Notes under the pieces: model-generated
The model's input: only the letters and a program-made list of their open reading frames with translations
Told to the model about the DNA's origin: nothing
Databases searched by the model: none
From: Bacteroidia bacterium
GTDB taxonomy: Bacteria > Bacteroidota > Bacteroidia > J057
DNA length: 64,000 nucleotides
Direction: 5' to 3'
Assembly: GCA_030430205.1 (NCBI GenBank)
Contig: JAUIGE010000004.1
Span: 62,001 to 126,000, forward strand
Part shown: in pieces, positions 33,798-42,964 of the stretch
Numbering within the stretch: the first letter of the stretch is position 1
How the letters are laid out: each line of letters begins with the position of its first letter
Made by a program: the position numbers and the translations under genes

Positions 33798-36700
33798 ATG
33801 AAATCCATTACCTTCTTAGATACTGAAATCGACCCCAAAACCAGAAAGGTAATGGATATTGGCTGCATGAACCAGCATGGGAATCCATTCCACGCTGCTT
33901 CCATCCAGGATTTTCTGCATTATTTGAAGGGTACAGAATATGTCTGTGGGCACAATATTATCCATCATGATCTCCCCTTTCTCACACGCTTTTCCACCTA
34001 TGATTTTTCAGATATCAAGGCGATTGACACCTTATATCTTTCCCCGCTTTTATTCCCGGCTCAGCCTTATCATAAATTACTGAAAGACGACAAACTTCAG
34101 ACAGAAGAACTCAATAATCCACTCAATGATGCGATCAAAGCCAAAGAGTTGTTTTATGACGAAGTCTCCGCATTTCAACGATTGGATGTAGAGCTGAAGC
34201 AGCTCTACTATGCCTTGTTGGGAGACAAAAAAGAATTTCAATCCTTTTTTGAGTTTGTGGATTATGCACCTGTTGGCGCTGATAATCAGTATATTATCAA
34301 AAAAAGATTTCAGCAGTCGATATGCGAGCATGCTCCGGTGGAGAAACTCATGGCTGAAAGCCCGATCGCGTTAGCCTACTGTCTGGCATTGATCCATGCC
34401 GATCACCGCTATTCCATCACGCCTCCCTGGGTGATTAAAAACTATCCCGATGTGGAGCGGGTCATGTATGTGTTGAGAAATAGTCCCTGCCTTCCCGGTT
34501 GCCGCTGGTGCGACCAGGCTTTGGATGAGCACCTGGGATTGAAAAAATATTTTGGCTTTGATGCTTACCGAAGCTATGGGGGGATTCCCTTGCAGGAAGA
34601 AGCGGTCAAGGCCGCCATCAGGAACAAAAGCCTGCTGGCAGTATTCCCCACAGGAGGCGGAAAATCCATTACCTTTCAGATACCGGCCCTGATGTCTGGT
34701 TCCGCTGTCAAAGGGCTTACGGTTGTGATTTCGCCTCTGCAATCCCTCATGAAGGATCAGGTAGACAATTTGGAGAGATCCCATATCACCGAGGCCGTTA
34801 CCATCAACGGTTTGCTAGACCCTATAGAAAGGGCCAAATCATTTGAAAGGGTCGAAAACGGCTCTGCATCCCTGCTCTATATCTCGCCGGAATCGCTCCG
34901 GTCCAAATCCATCGAACGCTTATTGCTGGGTCGCAATGTGGTCCGCTTTGTCATTGACGAAGCGCATTGCTTTTCCGCCTGGGGGCAGGATTTCAGGGTG
35001 GATTATCTCTATATAGGCGATTTTATTCAGTCACTTCAAAAGCAAAAAAATCTGTCAGAAGGGATTCCCGTTTCCTGTTTTACCGCGACGGCAAAGCAAA
35101 ACGTCATCCAGGATATCAGGGACTATTTTTACGAAAAATTATCCCTGGAATTGGAGATCTTTCGTGCCATGGCTTCGCGCACCAATTTGCAGTATAAGGT
35201 AATACCGAAGGACGAAGAAGAAGAAAAGTACAATACCGTCCGCAGCCTGATTGATGGCAAATCGTGCCCCACCATCGTTTATGTTTCCAGAACACGCAAA
35301 GCCTACACCATAGCCGAAAGGCTCGCCCAGGATGGCTATCAGGCAAAGCCCTATCATGGCAAAATGGACCGGCAGGAGAAATCGGAGAACCAGGATGCCT
35401 TCATCCGTGGAGAGGTTCAGGTTATGGTAGCGACTTCTGCTTTTGGCATGGGCGTGGACAAAAAAGATGTGGGCATGGTGATCCACTATGAGATTTCCAA
35501 TTCCCTTGAAAATTATGTGCAGGAAGCGGGTAGGGCAGGTCGGGACGAAGATATCACAGCGGACTGTTATGTGCTTTTCAATGAAGAAGACCTGAATAAA
35601 CATTTTATGTTACTCAACCAGACCCGGTTGAGTATCAAGGAGATACAACAAGTCTGGAAAGCCATCAAAGATATCACCCGCTTTCGGGCGCAGGCTTCCA
35701 ACTCAGCTCTGGAAATAGCCAGAAAAGCCGGTTGGGATGACAGCGTAGTCGACATAGAGACCCGCGTTACCACAGCGATTGCTGCGCTGGAAGAGGCCGG
35801 ATACCTGAAGCGGGGCCAGAATATGCCCCGTATTTTTGCCAATAGCATTTTATCAAAAAATGCGCAGGAAGCAATTGAAAAAATACATGCCTCAGCAAGA
35901 TTTGATGAGCGACAAAAGCAGCAGGCTGTCCGGATAATTAAAAAGTTATTTTCCAGTAAAAACCGCAAAAAAGCAAATGATGAAGCTGCAGAATCCCGGA
36001 TCGACTATATCTCGGATCACCTCGGCATTGTCAAAGAAGAGGTAATTCATGCGGTTAACCTGATGCGTGAAGAAAAGATCCTTGCTGATACCAAGGACCT
36101 GACGGCTTTTATCCGGCGGGGAGGGCAAACAAACCCTTCGATGGAGATTGTCAAAAAGATGGGGAGGATTGAAAACTTTCTGTTGACACAAATTGAAGAG
36201 CCGGAAAAGACCTTTCACATCAAAGAACTGAATGAGGAAGCTGAGGAATATGGCTGTACGGGCGTTTCGCCCAATCAACTCAGAACCGTAATCAATTTTT
36301 GGGTGATCAAAAACTGGATAAAACGAAAGTCTTACGGCCATTCCAAAAACCATATCAGCCTCCTTTCCAATTACTCCCCGGAAGAACTCAAAAGTAAACT
36401 GGAAAAGCGCCATGAGCTGGCTCGTTTTCTGGTTGATTTTTTATTCCAAAAAAGCAGTCAACAGATTTCCTCTCCTGATGAAAACAAAGGACAACTGCTT
36501 GTGGAATTCTCGGTGCATGAATTGAAGCATGCCTATGAACATAGCGCTTCTCTCTTCAAGTTGAACGTGAGCCTGGAGGACATTGAAGATGCCTTGTTTT
36601 ACCTATCCCGAATAGGCGCGATCAACATTGAGGGGGGATTCCTGATTGTGTACAATAAGCTCAGTATTGAGCGATTGGAGACAGATAACAAAAAACGTTA

Positions 36701-38600
36701 CAAACAGGATGATTATAAAAAGCTGGAGCAGTTTTATGAGAGCAAAATTCAGCAGATTCATATCGTAGGGGAGTATGCGAAAAAAATGATCAGCGACTAC
36801 AAAGAAGCCCTGCAGTTTGTGGAAGATTATTTTCAATTGAACTATGCTTCTTTTTTAAATAAATATTTCAATGCCAGCCAGCAGCAAGAGATCAAAAGAA
36901 CCCTCACTCCTGCTAAATTCAGGCAACTATTTGGAGAATTATCTCCCGCTCAATTGAATATCATCAAGGACAAAGATTCGCCCTATATCGCGGTAGCGGC
37001 TGGTCCGGGAAGTGGCAAAACAAGGGTATTGGTCCATAAACTTGCCTCCCTCTTGCTCATGGAAGATATCAAACACGAGCAGTTGTTGATGGTCACATTT
37101 TCGAGAGCGGCAGCGACGGAGTTCAAACAACGTTTATTTACTTTGATTGGCAATGCCGCCAGTTTTATCGAAATCAAAACTTTTCACGCTTACTGTTTTG
37201 ATTTGCTGGGCAAGGTGGGCTCGCTGGAAAAATCGCAAACCATCATCCAGGATGCCGTTGAGAAAATCAGAAACAGGGATATTGAGCCCAACCGCATAAC
37301 CAAGGCCGTTCTGGTCATAGATGAAGCTCAGGACATGGATGAACATGAATTTGAGCTGATCATGGCACTTATAGAACAAAATGAGGACATGCGGGTGATT
37401 GCCGTGGGAGACGATGACCAGAACATTTACGAGTTCAGGGGAGCGAGTTCAAAATACCTGGAACAATTTATCAGCAGACAGCAAGCCAAAAAGTATGAGC
37501 TTATTGAAAACTACCGAAGCAAAAACAACCTGGTTGGCTTTACCAATCAATTTGTAACAAAAATAAGTCGCCGCTTAAAGACGACGCCTATTATCGCCCA
37601 CCAAAGTGACGATGGCTATGTGAAGCTGACACAATACACAGGAAGCCAACTGATCACACCCGTCATTCAGGATGTGTTATCCTCCGAATTAAGCGGAACG
37701 AGCTGTGTCCTAACCACTACCAATGCGGATGCCTTACACATAACAGGCTTATTGAATCATTCAGGTTTACCTGCCAGATTAATTCAGACAAATGATGGGT
37801 TTAGCCTCTATAATCTGCTGGAAGTGAGGTTTTTCATAGAACAACTTGACTTCCGCCAAGATAGCCCTATCATCAGTGAGGAAAGCTGGAAAAGCGCAGA
37901 GCGGAAGCTTCGAAACACCTATCAAAGCAGTTCGAAAATTGATATGTGCCTCAACCTGATCAAGGCCTTTGAGGACAGTAATCCTAAGAAAAAATTTCAG
38001 TCCGATTTCAGGATATTTGTCCGAGAATCCAAGCTTGAAGATTTCACCCATGTAAAGGGAGAAACCATTTTTGTCTCTACTATCCATAAAGCAAAAGGCA
38101 AGGAATTTGACAATGTTTTCCTGATGCTGAATGGATTTAATCCGGTCACTGACGAAAAAAAGCGGCAGCTTTATGTGGCCATGACCCGGGCCAAAAACAA
38201 GTTGTCTATTCACCTGAATGGGCAGTACCTGGATGATATATTTGTGGATCATTTGGTCCGAAAAGTTGACGATACAGCTTATGCTCCGGCAAACCTATTG
38301 GTCTTGCATTTAACCCATAAGGACATCAGGCTGGATTTCTCCATTCACAAACAACAAACGATCGCGCCGCTCAAAAGTGGAGATCCCCTCAGAGTCATGC
38401 CTGAAGGCTGCATGGATGAAAAAGGAAATTATGTTGTGCAATTTTCCAGGCGTTTCAAAGAGAAACTGGCTACCTACCAAAACCAGGGATATCTGCCCAC
38501 AAGCGCTGAAATCAATTTTGTGGTTTACTGGCAAAAGGAGGGGACAGAAAGGGAGGTAAGGGTTATTTTGCCGGAGTTGAGCACCGAAAAGGCACCATAA
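33798..38600 (+). CDS. Giant fused helicase: DEDD-exonuclease-like, RecQ-type SF2 and UvrD-type SF1
   Basis: 1600 residues in one frame. (1) Residues about 1-125: exonuclease-like, with FLDTEID (Asp8/Glu10), CGHNIIHHDLPFL and NNPLNDAIKAKELF; the His of the last DEDDh motif is replaced. (2) A short Cys cluster, CLPGCRWC (about 234). (3) RecQ-type helicase: FPTGGGKS (about 283), VIDEAHCFSAWGQDFR (about 384), FGMGVDKKDVG and QEAGRAGRDE (about 576). (4) A helical/winged middle region about 620-1050. (5) UvrD/Rep-type helicase: AAGPGSGKT (about 1068), VIDEAQDMDE (about 1173), GDDDQNIYEFRG, and YVAMTRAKNKL (about 1457). Both ATPases look intact. Such a fusion should unwind and process DNA ends or R-loops. 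Its neighbours on the left are broken defence-type genes. Its 3' end overlaps the convergent PPTase gene by 76 bases. Confidence 0.93.
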   Translation: MKSITFLDTEIDPKTRKVMDIGCMNQHGNPFHAASIQDFLHYLKGTEYVCGHNIIHHDLPFLTRFSTYDFSDIKAIDTLYLSPLLFPAQPYHKLLKDDKLQTEELNNPLNDAIKAKELFYDEVSAFQRLDVELKQLYYALLGDKKEFQSFFEFVDYAPVGADNQYIIKKRFQQSICEHAPVEKLMAESPIALAYCLALIHADHRYSITPPWVIKNYPDVERVMYVLRNSPCLPGCRWCDQALDEHLGLKKYFGFDAYRSYGGIPLQEEAVKAAIRNKSLLAVFPTGGGKSITFQIPALMSGSAVKGLTVVISPLQSLMKDQVDNLERSHITEAVTINGLLDPIERAKSFERVENGSASLLYISPESLRSKSIERLLLGRNVVRFVIDEAHCFSAWGQDFRVDYLYIGDFIQSLQKQKNLSEGIPVSCFTATAKQNVIQDIRDYFYEKLSLELEIFRAMASRTNLQYKVIPKDEEEEKYNTVRSLIDGKSCPTIVYVSRTRKAYTIAERLAQDGYQAKPYHGKMDRQEKSENQDAFIRGEVQVMVATSAFGMGVDKKDVGMVIHYEISNSLENYVQEAGRAGRDEDITADCYVLFNEEDLNKHFMLLNQTRLSIKEIQQVWKAIKDITRFRAQASNSALEIARKAGWDDSVVDIETRVTTAIAALEEAGYLKRGQNMPRIFANSILSKNAQEAIEKIHASARFDERQKQQAVRIIKKLFSSKNRKKANDEAAESRIDYISDHLGIVKEEVIHAVNLMREEKILADTKDLTAFIRRGGQTNPSMEIVKKMGRIENFLLTQIEEPEKTFHIKELNEEAEEYGCTGVSPNQLRTVINFWVIKNWIKRKSYGHSKNHISLLSNYSPEELKSKLEKRHELARFLVDFLFQKSSQQISSPDENKGQLLVEFSVHELKHAYEHSASLFKLNVSLEDIEDALFYLSRIGAINIEGGFLIVYNKLSIERLETDNKKRYKQDDYKKLEQFYESKIQQIHIVGEYAKKMISDYKEALQFVEDYFQLNYASFLNKYFNASQQQEIKRTLTPAKFRQLFGELSPAQLNIIKDKDSPYIAVAAGPGSGKTRVLVHKLASLLLMEDIKHEQLLMVTFSRAAATEFKQRLFTLIGNAASFIEIKTFHAYCFDLLGKVGSLEKSQTIIQDAVEKIRNRDIEPNRITKAVLVIDEAQDMDEHEFELIMALIEQNEDMRVIAVGDDDQNIYEFRGASSKYLEQFISRQQAKKYELIENYRSKNNLVGFTNQFVTKISRRLKTTPIIAHQSDDGYVKLTQYTGSQLITPVIQDVLSSELSGTSCVLTTTNADALHITGLLNHSGLPARLIQTNDGFSLYNLLEVRFFIEQLDFRQDSPIISEESWKSAERKLRNTYQSSSKIDMCLNLIKAFEDSNPKKKFQSDFRIFVRESKLEDFTHVKGETIFVSTIHKAKGKEFDNVFLMLNGFNPVTDEKKRQLYVAMTRAKNKLSIHLNGQYLDDIFVDHLVRKVDDTAYAPANLLVLHLTHKDIRLDFSIHKQQTIAPLKSGDPLRVMPEGCMDEKGNYVVQFSRRFKEKLATYQNQGYLPTSAEINFVVYWQKEGTEREVRVILPELSTEKAP

Positions 38601-39151
38601 TGCCCATGATGAGTAAGGGAAATAGCAAGAGCTAATTTCTGTCCCTGATAGAACAGTTGCGGAATATGGGTGGAGGTTTTTCTGATGTGAAGCTGGTCGA
38701 TTTCCAATCGATTTTTTGCTGCGATATGATGCCGTATTTTTTGGTGGGTGGTCGCACTTTGGAAGTGGGCATCCCTGCTGGACAGATGGAAAATGCTATT
38801 TTCAACACGATCCCAATCACCCAAAGCAGCGATTGTGAAAATGTAATCTGAGTTGATTTCGGTTTGGGTTTTTATATCCCAATCCCTTATGCAAACCACT
38901 CCCTTTTTTGCAGAAATGATGTCACACGAAATGCTGGCGGGATTGAAAAAGCGTGCATGGCCCTGTTGCAGATAAAGCTTATATGCGCTTTCCTTCATGC
39001 TCCACATCCGCCATAGGGTTGCAAAAGGGTCAGCAGATGAGGTGATTTTCCCCTGTTCTTCAGGGCTAAATGCTTTTTGAAGAAAGCCTTTCCTTTTCCA
39101 GTTTGAGCTGCGTTTTGTTTGGGAAATATCTATGATGTCATTCCCCAGCAT
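38525..39151 (-). CDS. 4'-phosphopantetheinyl transferase
   Basis: 208 residues from the ATG at 39151, which shares one base with the ACP stop (TGATG); a GTG one codon earlier is possible. GNDIIDI at the N-terminus and WSMKESAYKLYL (the WxxKEAxxK-type motif with Lys/Glu) in the middle are the metal and CoA-binding motifs of the Sfp/AcpS superfamily. It transfers the phosphopantetheine arm to the Ser of the ACP encoded just upstream. Last gene of the eight-gene operon. Its 3' end overlaps the convergent helicase gene. Confidence 0.9.
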   Translation of the reverse strand: MLGNDIIDISQTKRSSNWKRKGFLQKAFSPEEQGKITSSADPFATLWRMWSMKESAYKLYLQQGHARFFNPASISCDIISAKKGVVCIRDWDIKTQTEINSDYIFTIAALGDWDRVENSIFHLSSRDAHFQSATTHQKIRHHIAAKNRLEIDQLHIRKTSTHIPQLFYQGQKLALAISLTHHGHYGAFSVLNSGKITLTSLSVPSFCQ

Positions 39152-39408
39152 CACCTTGCCGCAATTTTGGAATTGATGATGTCCAATGCTGCTTTTACAT
39201 TGAGCATTTTATCCATAGAATCATTATCAATTTCAATATCAAACTTATCCTCTATGTCAAGGACAACATCTACCAGGTTGGCTGAATTGATCTTGAGATC
39301 ATTGATGAAATCTGTGTCTTCTTTGAGGTTCTCAAATGCCTCCTGGTTTTGAATGTAGGGTTTCACGATCTCTTTGAGATCCTTCATCATTTGCGCTGTA
39401 TCGCTCAT
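39151..39408 (-). CDS. Acyl carrier protein
   Basis: 85 residues, acidic and helical. The phosphopantetheine attachment site is Ser42 in DLKINSANLVD, where the usual DSL is replaced by INS; the Leu/Val-rich helix II follows. The start overlaps the ketosynthase stop by ATGA. Being encoded between a ketosynthase and a PPTase, it is a dedicated carrier for this operon rather than the housekeeping fatty-acid ACP. Confidence 0.92.
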   Translation of the reverse strand: MSDTAQMMKDLKEIVKPYIQNQEAFENLKEDTDFINDLKINSANLVDVVLDIEDKFDIEIDNDSMDKMLNVKAALDIINSKIAAR

Positions 39409-40676
39409 ATCTTTTTGTATTTTTTAAATATCACACAAGCATTGACATCCCCAAAGCCAAAACTGGCTTTGGCTACGATATTGACGTCTTGTTCAATCAC
39501 TTTTTGCGGAATTTTTTCAGGGGAAATCAAGGCTTCGATTTCTTCATTGAGGTCTTCACAATTGATATTGGGGAAGATGAAATTGTGTTTCAGCTGGAGG
39601 ACACAGGCTACGCTCTCTATGGCGCCTGCGGCTGCCAGGCAGTGGCCTACCATGGATTTGAGGGAGTTGATATAGGGAAAAGCATTTCCCGCCAGATTCA
39701 GGGCTTTGGCCCAATTATCTATTTCCGTGAAATCTTTGCTGGTGGCTGTCAGATGGCCATTGATCGTATCTATGTCCGCCGCCTGAATGCCTGCATTTTC
39801 GAGGGCTTGCCGGATGCAGCGCTGCACCGCTTCAGAATTGGGGGCAGTCATCGAGCCTTCTTTTCGTTGGCCGCCGGAATTCACTTCCCCACCCAATATT
39901 TCGCCATAGATAGGCGCATTTCTCTCCAGGGCACTTTCCAAAGATTCCAGCACCATGGCGCCCGCGCCACTTCCCGGCACAAAGCCTGATGCCGTAGCAC
40001 TCATCGGTCTGGAGCCTTGTTCAGGCGTATCGTTGTGCTTGTATGTCAACACCCGCATGGCGTCAAATCCGCCCCAGAGATAGGCTCCATGGTCGCTACA
40101 GCTGCCGATGAGCATGCGCCGGGCCCTGCCGGCTTTTATTCTGTCGTAGCCCATCAGGATGGCCTCTGTGCCTGTGCTACAGGCTGATGAGTTGGTTGTG
40201 ACCTGGTTGCCCAGGCCCAATATCCCGCCCAAATAGGCGCTCACCCCACTTGCCATGGTCTGCGCAACGACGGTACTGCCGAGGCGTTTTACTTTTTTAT
40301 CATCCAACAGATACACGGCCTCTCTAAATTTCTCTACGCCGGAGGTGCCGGTTCCGAAAATGGTGCCGCTATCGTAATCCGTTTCATCTGTAATCGAAAG
40401 CCCCGCATCCTTCCAGGCATCCATCCCGGCCATGCAGCCATACAGAATGCCCGAGCTGTTAAAGCCTCTCAATTGCAGCTCCGTGAAGTAGGCGCGTTTC
40501 AACTCTTCCGAAACGGAAGGTATGCCGCCTATGCAGCAGGAAAAACCGAGTTCCTTCAATTCAGGATAGAATTCAATGCCAGATGTGCCATTTCTGATCG
40601 CCTGCAAAAATGCGTCGAGCCCCACACCATTGGGTGCGACAACGCCTAATCCTGTAATGACTACCCTGTTTTCCAT
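39405..40676 (-). CDS. Beta-ketoacyl-ACP synthase (KAS I/II type)
   Basis: 423 residues from ATG 40676; the upstream codons overlap the dehydratase gene and are not KAS-like. RVVITGLGVVAPNG opens the thiolase fold. Active-site Cys166 is in SSACSTGTEA, His308 in NGHLTATSKD and His345 in MVGHCLAAAG, with Lys340 ahead of it, so the C-H-H triad for decarboxylative condensation is complete. It elongates acyl chains on the operon's ACP. No chain-length-factor partner is present, which argues for a single homodimeric KAS. Confidence 0.93.
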   Translation of the reverse strand: MENRVVITGLGVVAPNGVGLDAFLQAIRNGTSGIEFYPELKELGFSCCIGGIPSVSEELKRAYFTELQLRGFNSSGILYGCMAGMDAWKDAGLSITDETDYDSGTIFGTGTSGVEKFREAVYLLDDKKVKRLGSTVVAQTMASGVSAYLGGILGLGNQVTTNSSACSTGTEAILMGYDRIKAGRARRMLIGSCSDHGAYLWGGFDAMRVLTYKHNDTPEQGSRPMSATASGFVPGSGAGAMVLESLESALERNAPIYGEILGGEVNSGGQRKEGSMTAPNSEAVQRCIRQALENAGIQAADIDTINGHLTATSKDFTEIDNWAKALNLAGNAFPYINSLKSMVGHCLAAAGAIESVACVLQLKHNFIFPNINCEDLNEEIEALISPEKIPQKVIEQDVNIVAKASFGFGDVNACVIFKKYKKI

Positions 40677-40678
40677 AA

Positions 40679-41116
40679 TTATATGTTCATCATGCCTGCG
40701 ATGGTCCCTCTGCAAACTAACTCTTCCTGCTCATTAAACATCTCTACTTTACATTTGAGTTTGTTAAACCTAAAGTATTCTTTTTGGCTGTTGACAGTTA
40801 CTTTTTCTCCGGGATAAACGGGTTTGAAAAAATCCATTGCTGAAGACGTCAAGGCTATTTTTACTTCTGCTAAAGCTATCTGCTTTGTGCTCGCTATGTA
40901 GATGCCTAAAGCTACCAGGCCTATTTGAGCCATGGTCTCTGTTAAGATGACGCCCGGAGTGATGGGATTGTTTTTGAAATGACCCGCATAGAAAGGAAGG
41001 CTGGCTTCATAGCGATAGCTTCCGCTGACCGCGTTTTCATCCACCGATGTGATCTCATCTACAAATAGAAAAGGATATTGGTAAGGGAGTTTTGATATGA
41101 TTTCCTGTGATGTCAT
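40679..41116 (-). CDS. 3-hydroxyacyl-ACP dehydratase (FabZ-like hotdog)
   Basis: 145 residues. LPYQYPFLFVDEI at the start, FYAGHFKNNPITPGVI with the catalytic His46 and the Glu60 in LTETMAQ are the FabZ-type active-site features. One base separates it from the SDR gene and two from the ketosynthase gene. It would dehydrate the beta-hydroxyacyl intermediate in the operon's acyl-building cycle. Confidence 0.92.
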   Translation of the reverse strand: MTSQEIISKLPYQYPFLFVDEITSVDENAVSGSYRYEASLPFYAGHFKNNPITPGVILTETMAQIGLVALGIYIASTKQIALAEVKIALTSSAMDFFKPVYPGEKVTVNSQKEYFRFNKLKCKVEMFNEQEELVCRGTIAGMMNI

Positions 41117-41117
41117 G

Positions 41118-41918
41118 TTAGCTTAAATGTTCTCCGCCATTGACGGGAATGATGGCTCCATTTATCCATTTTGCTTCCTCTTTGCTTAATAAATATACCA
41201 CATCTGCTACATCTTCCGGTGTGGTCAATCGCTTGAATGGATTGCGCTGTAGGGTAAATGCTTTCAGCTCTTCACTGCCCGGGATCAGCCTCAGCGAAAA
41301 GGTATCTGTCACGCCTGCCTGTATACAATTGGCGCGTATGCCGAAGGGAGCAAACTCCAGGGCGATATTTCTTGTGATGGCCTCCAATACGACTTTCGCA
41401 GCGGATACCGCTGCATAGTTTTTCCAGGCTTTCTGGTTGCCTTCGCTGGTAAAGCTGATGATTCGGGCATCAGCAGCAAACATCTTTTTGTCAAAAATGT
41501 GTTGGGTCCAATCGTAGAGGCTGATCGCCATATTTTCGATGGTCAGGTGAAAATCCTGGTTGTCCAACACAGGCGAATCTTCCGCCTGCATGGGCTTCAA
41601 ATTGCCTTTGGCGATGCTGTGCACCAGCACTTTTACTTTGCTATCGGGGCCCCATTCGCTGATCAGGGAAGCCAGGACTTCCTCTCTTTTGTCTTCCCGT
41701 GTCACATCACTATTGAAGTGAAGCAGCTGGACCCCGGTCGTTGAAACGATCTGCCCGAACGCTTGCGTAATCTCTGCCATATCCGCCCTTCTGGCCCGGT
41801 AGACCAGACATAGATTCAATCCGTGTCTGGCCAGCTTCTTGGCCGTTGCCAGGCCCAGGCCGCTGGATGCGCCCAGGATGATCGCCCATTCGTGCTTTCC
41901 TTCAAATTCTCTTACCAT
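41118..41918 (-). CDS. SDR-family reductase, enoyl-ACP reductase-like (FabL/FabI type)
   Basis: 266 residues with a Rossmann fold (IILGASSGLGLATAKKLA). The active site reads Tyr168-AAVSAA-Lys175, that is Tyr, six residues, then Lys; this Yx6K spacing marks FabI/FabL-type enoyl-ACP reductases, while ordinary ketoreductases have YxxxK. LVHSIAKGN is also like the HSIA block of enoyl reductases. It would saturate the chain. The ATG overlaps the polyketide synthase stop by seven bases (ATGGTAA). No separate ketoreductase is in the operon, so that step may come from the cell's own FabG or this enzyme. Confidence 0.85.
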   Translation of the reverse strand: MVREFEGKHEWAIILGASSGLGLATAKKLARHGLNLCLVYRARRADMAEITQAFGQIVSTTGVQLLHFNSDVTREDKREEVLASLISEWGPDSKVKVLVHSIAKGNLKPMQAEDSPVLDNQDFHLTIENMAISLYDWTQHIFDKKMFAADARIISFTSEGNQKAWKNYAAVSAAKVVLEAITRNIALEFAPFGIRANCIQAGVTDTFSLRLIPGSEELKAFTLQRNPFKRLTTPEDVADVVYLLSKEEAKWINGAIIPVNGGEHLS

Positions 41919-42964
41919 TTCAACAATAATCTTTGCGCGGTAAACCCCGGACCAAAACTCAACATCAGGCCGACATCGCCTTTTTGGGGATTTTGCTCCA
42001 TAAATCGCTCCAGTACATACAAAACGGTCGCGCTGGACATATTTCCATAGTCCTTCAGCACGCCTTTGGTGTTGTCTATATTCTTGCCGAGTTCCCCAAA
42101 CAACTCCTCTATCGTTTGCACGATTTTTTTCCCTCCCGGATGAAAGATCAGGTGATCCACATCTTCAATGCTCATGTTGTGTTTGGCTAAAAAAGGATGC
42201 ACGATATGCGGAAAATGCTCCGCTATTTTTTCCGGCACTTCCTTGTCTAATACCATTTGTAAGCCTGAATTGGTCAACTGAAAGCCCATCATGTGCTCTG
42301 CATGATAAAAATGGTACATGGCATCCCCGATGATTTCGGGTCCTTCTTCCTCCTCACAGGAGGATAAAATGGTGCAGGCACAGCCATCTCCAAAGATGGC
42401 CGCACTGACGATATTGACCATCGAATAATCATCTATCTGAAAGGTCGAAGTGGGAGATTCTACCGCGATGACGACAGCGCGCTTATTGGGGTTGGCTTTT
42501 AGAAAATTATTCGCATAAATCATCCCCGAAACCCCTGCGACACAGCCCATCTCTGTTACCGGAAGCCTGACGATGTCCTGTTTCATCTCCAGCTTATTGA
42601 TCAGATATGCATCTACGGAGGGGATCATGATCCCTGTGCAACTTACGGTGATGATATAGTCAATATCCTGAGCGTTTAGCTTTGCCTTGCTCAATGCCTT
42701 CGTTAAGGCACCTTCAGCCAGTTTGATCGTCTCGCGTTTGTATACTTCATTTTTTGCTTCGAATGAGGTTTTGAGAAAAACCTCCTCTGCATCCATGATC
42801 GAATACCTCCTGTCAACTCCGGCATTGGCAAAAAGCTTCAGCACTTTTCGCTGAAAACGCTCTTCTTGCCCGGATAACCAGACTTTCAGGTAGGGAAGTA
42901 TCTCATCTGTAGACCTTGTATAAGGAGGCAGTTGGGTCGCTACGGCTGTGATTTTTACGCTCAT
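41912..42964 (-). CDS. Type III polyketide synthase (chalcone synthase-like)
   Basis: 350 residues from ATG 42964, which overlaps the methyltransferase stop (ATGA). The catalytic triad is complete: Cys141 in VTEMGCVAGVSG, His275 in IFHPGGKK and Asn308 in DYGNMSSATVL. It uses an acyl thioester starter, extends it with malonyl-CoA and cyclises to a pyrone, resorcinol or phloroglucinol. In an operon with its own ketosynthase, dehydratase, enoyl reductase and ACP, a long-chain acyl starter is likely, as for alkylresorcinol or alkylpyrone synthases. Which ring it makes cannot be told from motifs. Confidence 0.95.
   Translation of the reverse strand: MSVKITAVATQLPPYTRSTDEILPYLKVWLSGQEERFQRKVLKLFANAGVDRRYSIMDAEEVFLKTSFEAKNEVYKRETIKLAEGALTKALSKAKLNAQDIDYIITVSCTGIMIPSVDAYLINKLEMKQDIVRLPVTEMGCVAGVSGMIYANNFLKANPNKRAVVIAVESPTSTFQIDDYSMVNIVSAAIFGDGCACTILSSCEEEEGPEIIGDAMYHFYHAEHMMGFQLTNSGLQMVLDKEVPEKIAEHFPHIVHPFLAKHNMSIEDVDHLIFHPGGKKIVQTIEELFGELGKNIDNTKGVLKDYGNMSSATVLYVLERFMEQNPQKGDVGLMLSFGPGFTAQRLLLKW

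Noticed and set aside
38632-38851. Short frames opposite and beside the PPTase gene
   Set aside because: Both strands are explained by the PPTase coding frame, which carries its catalytic motif.
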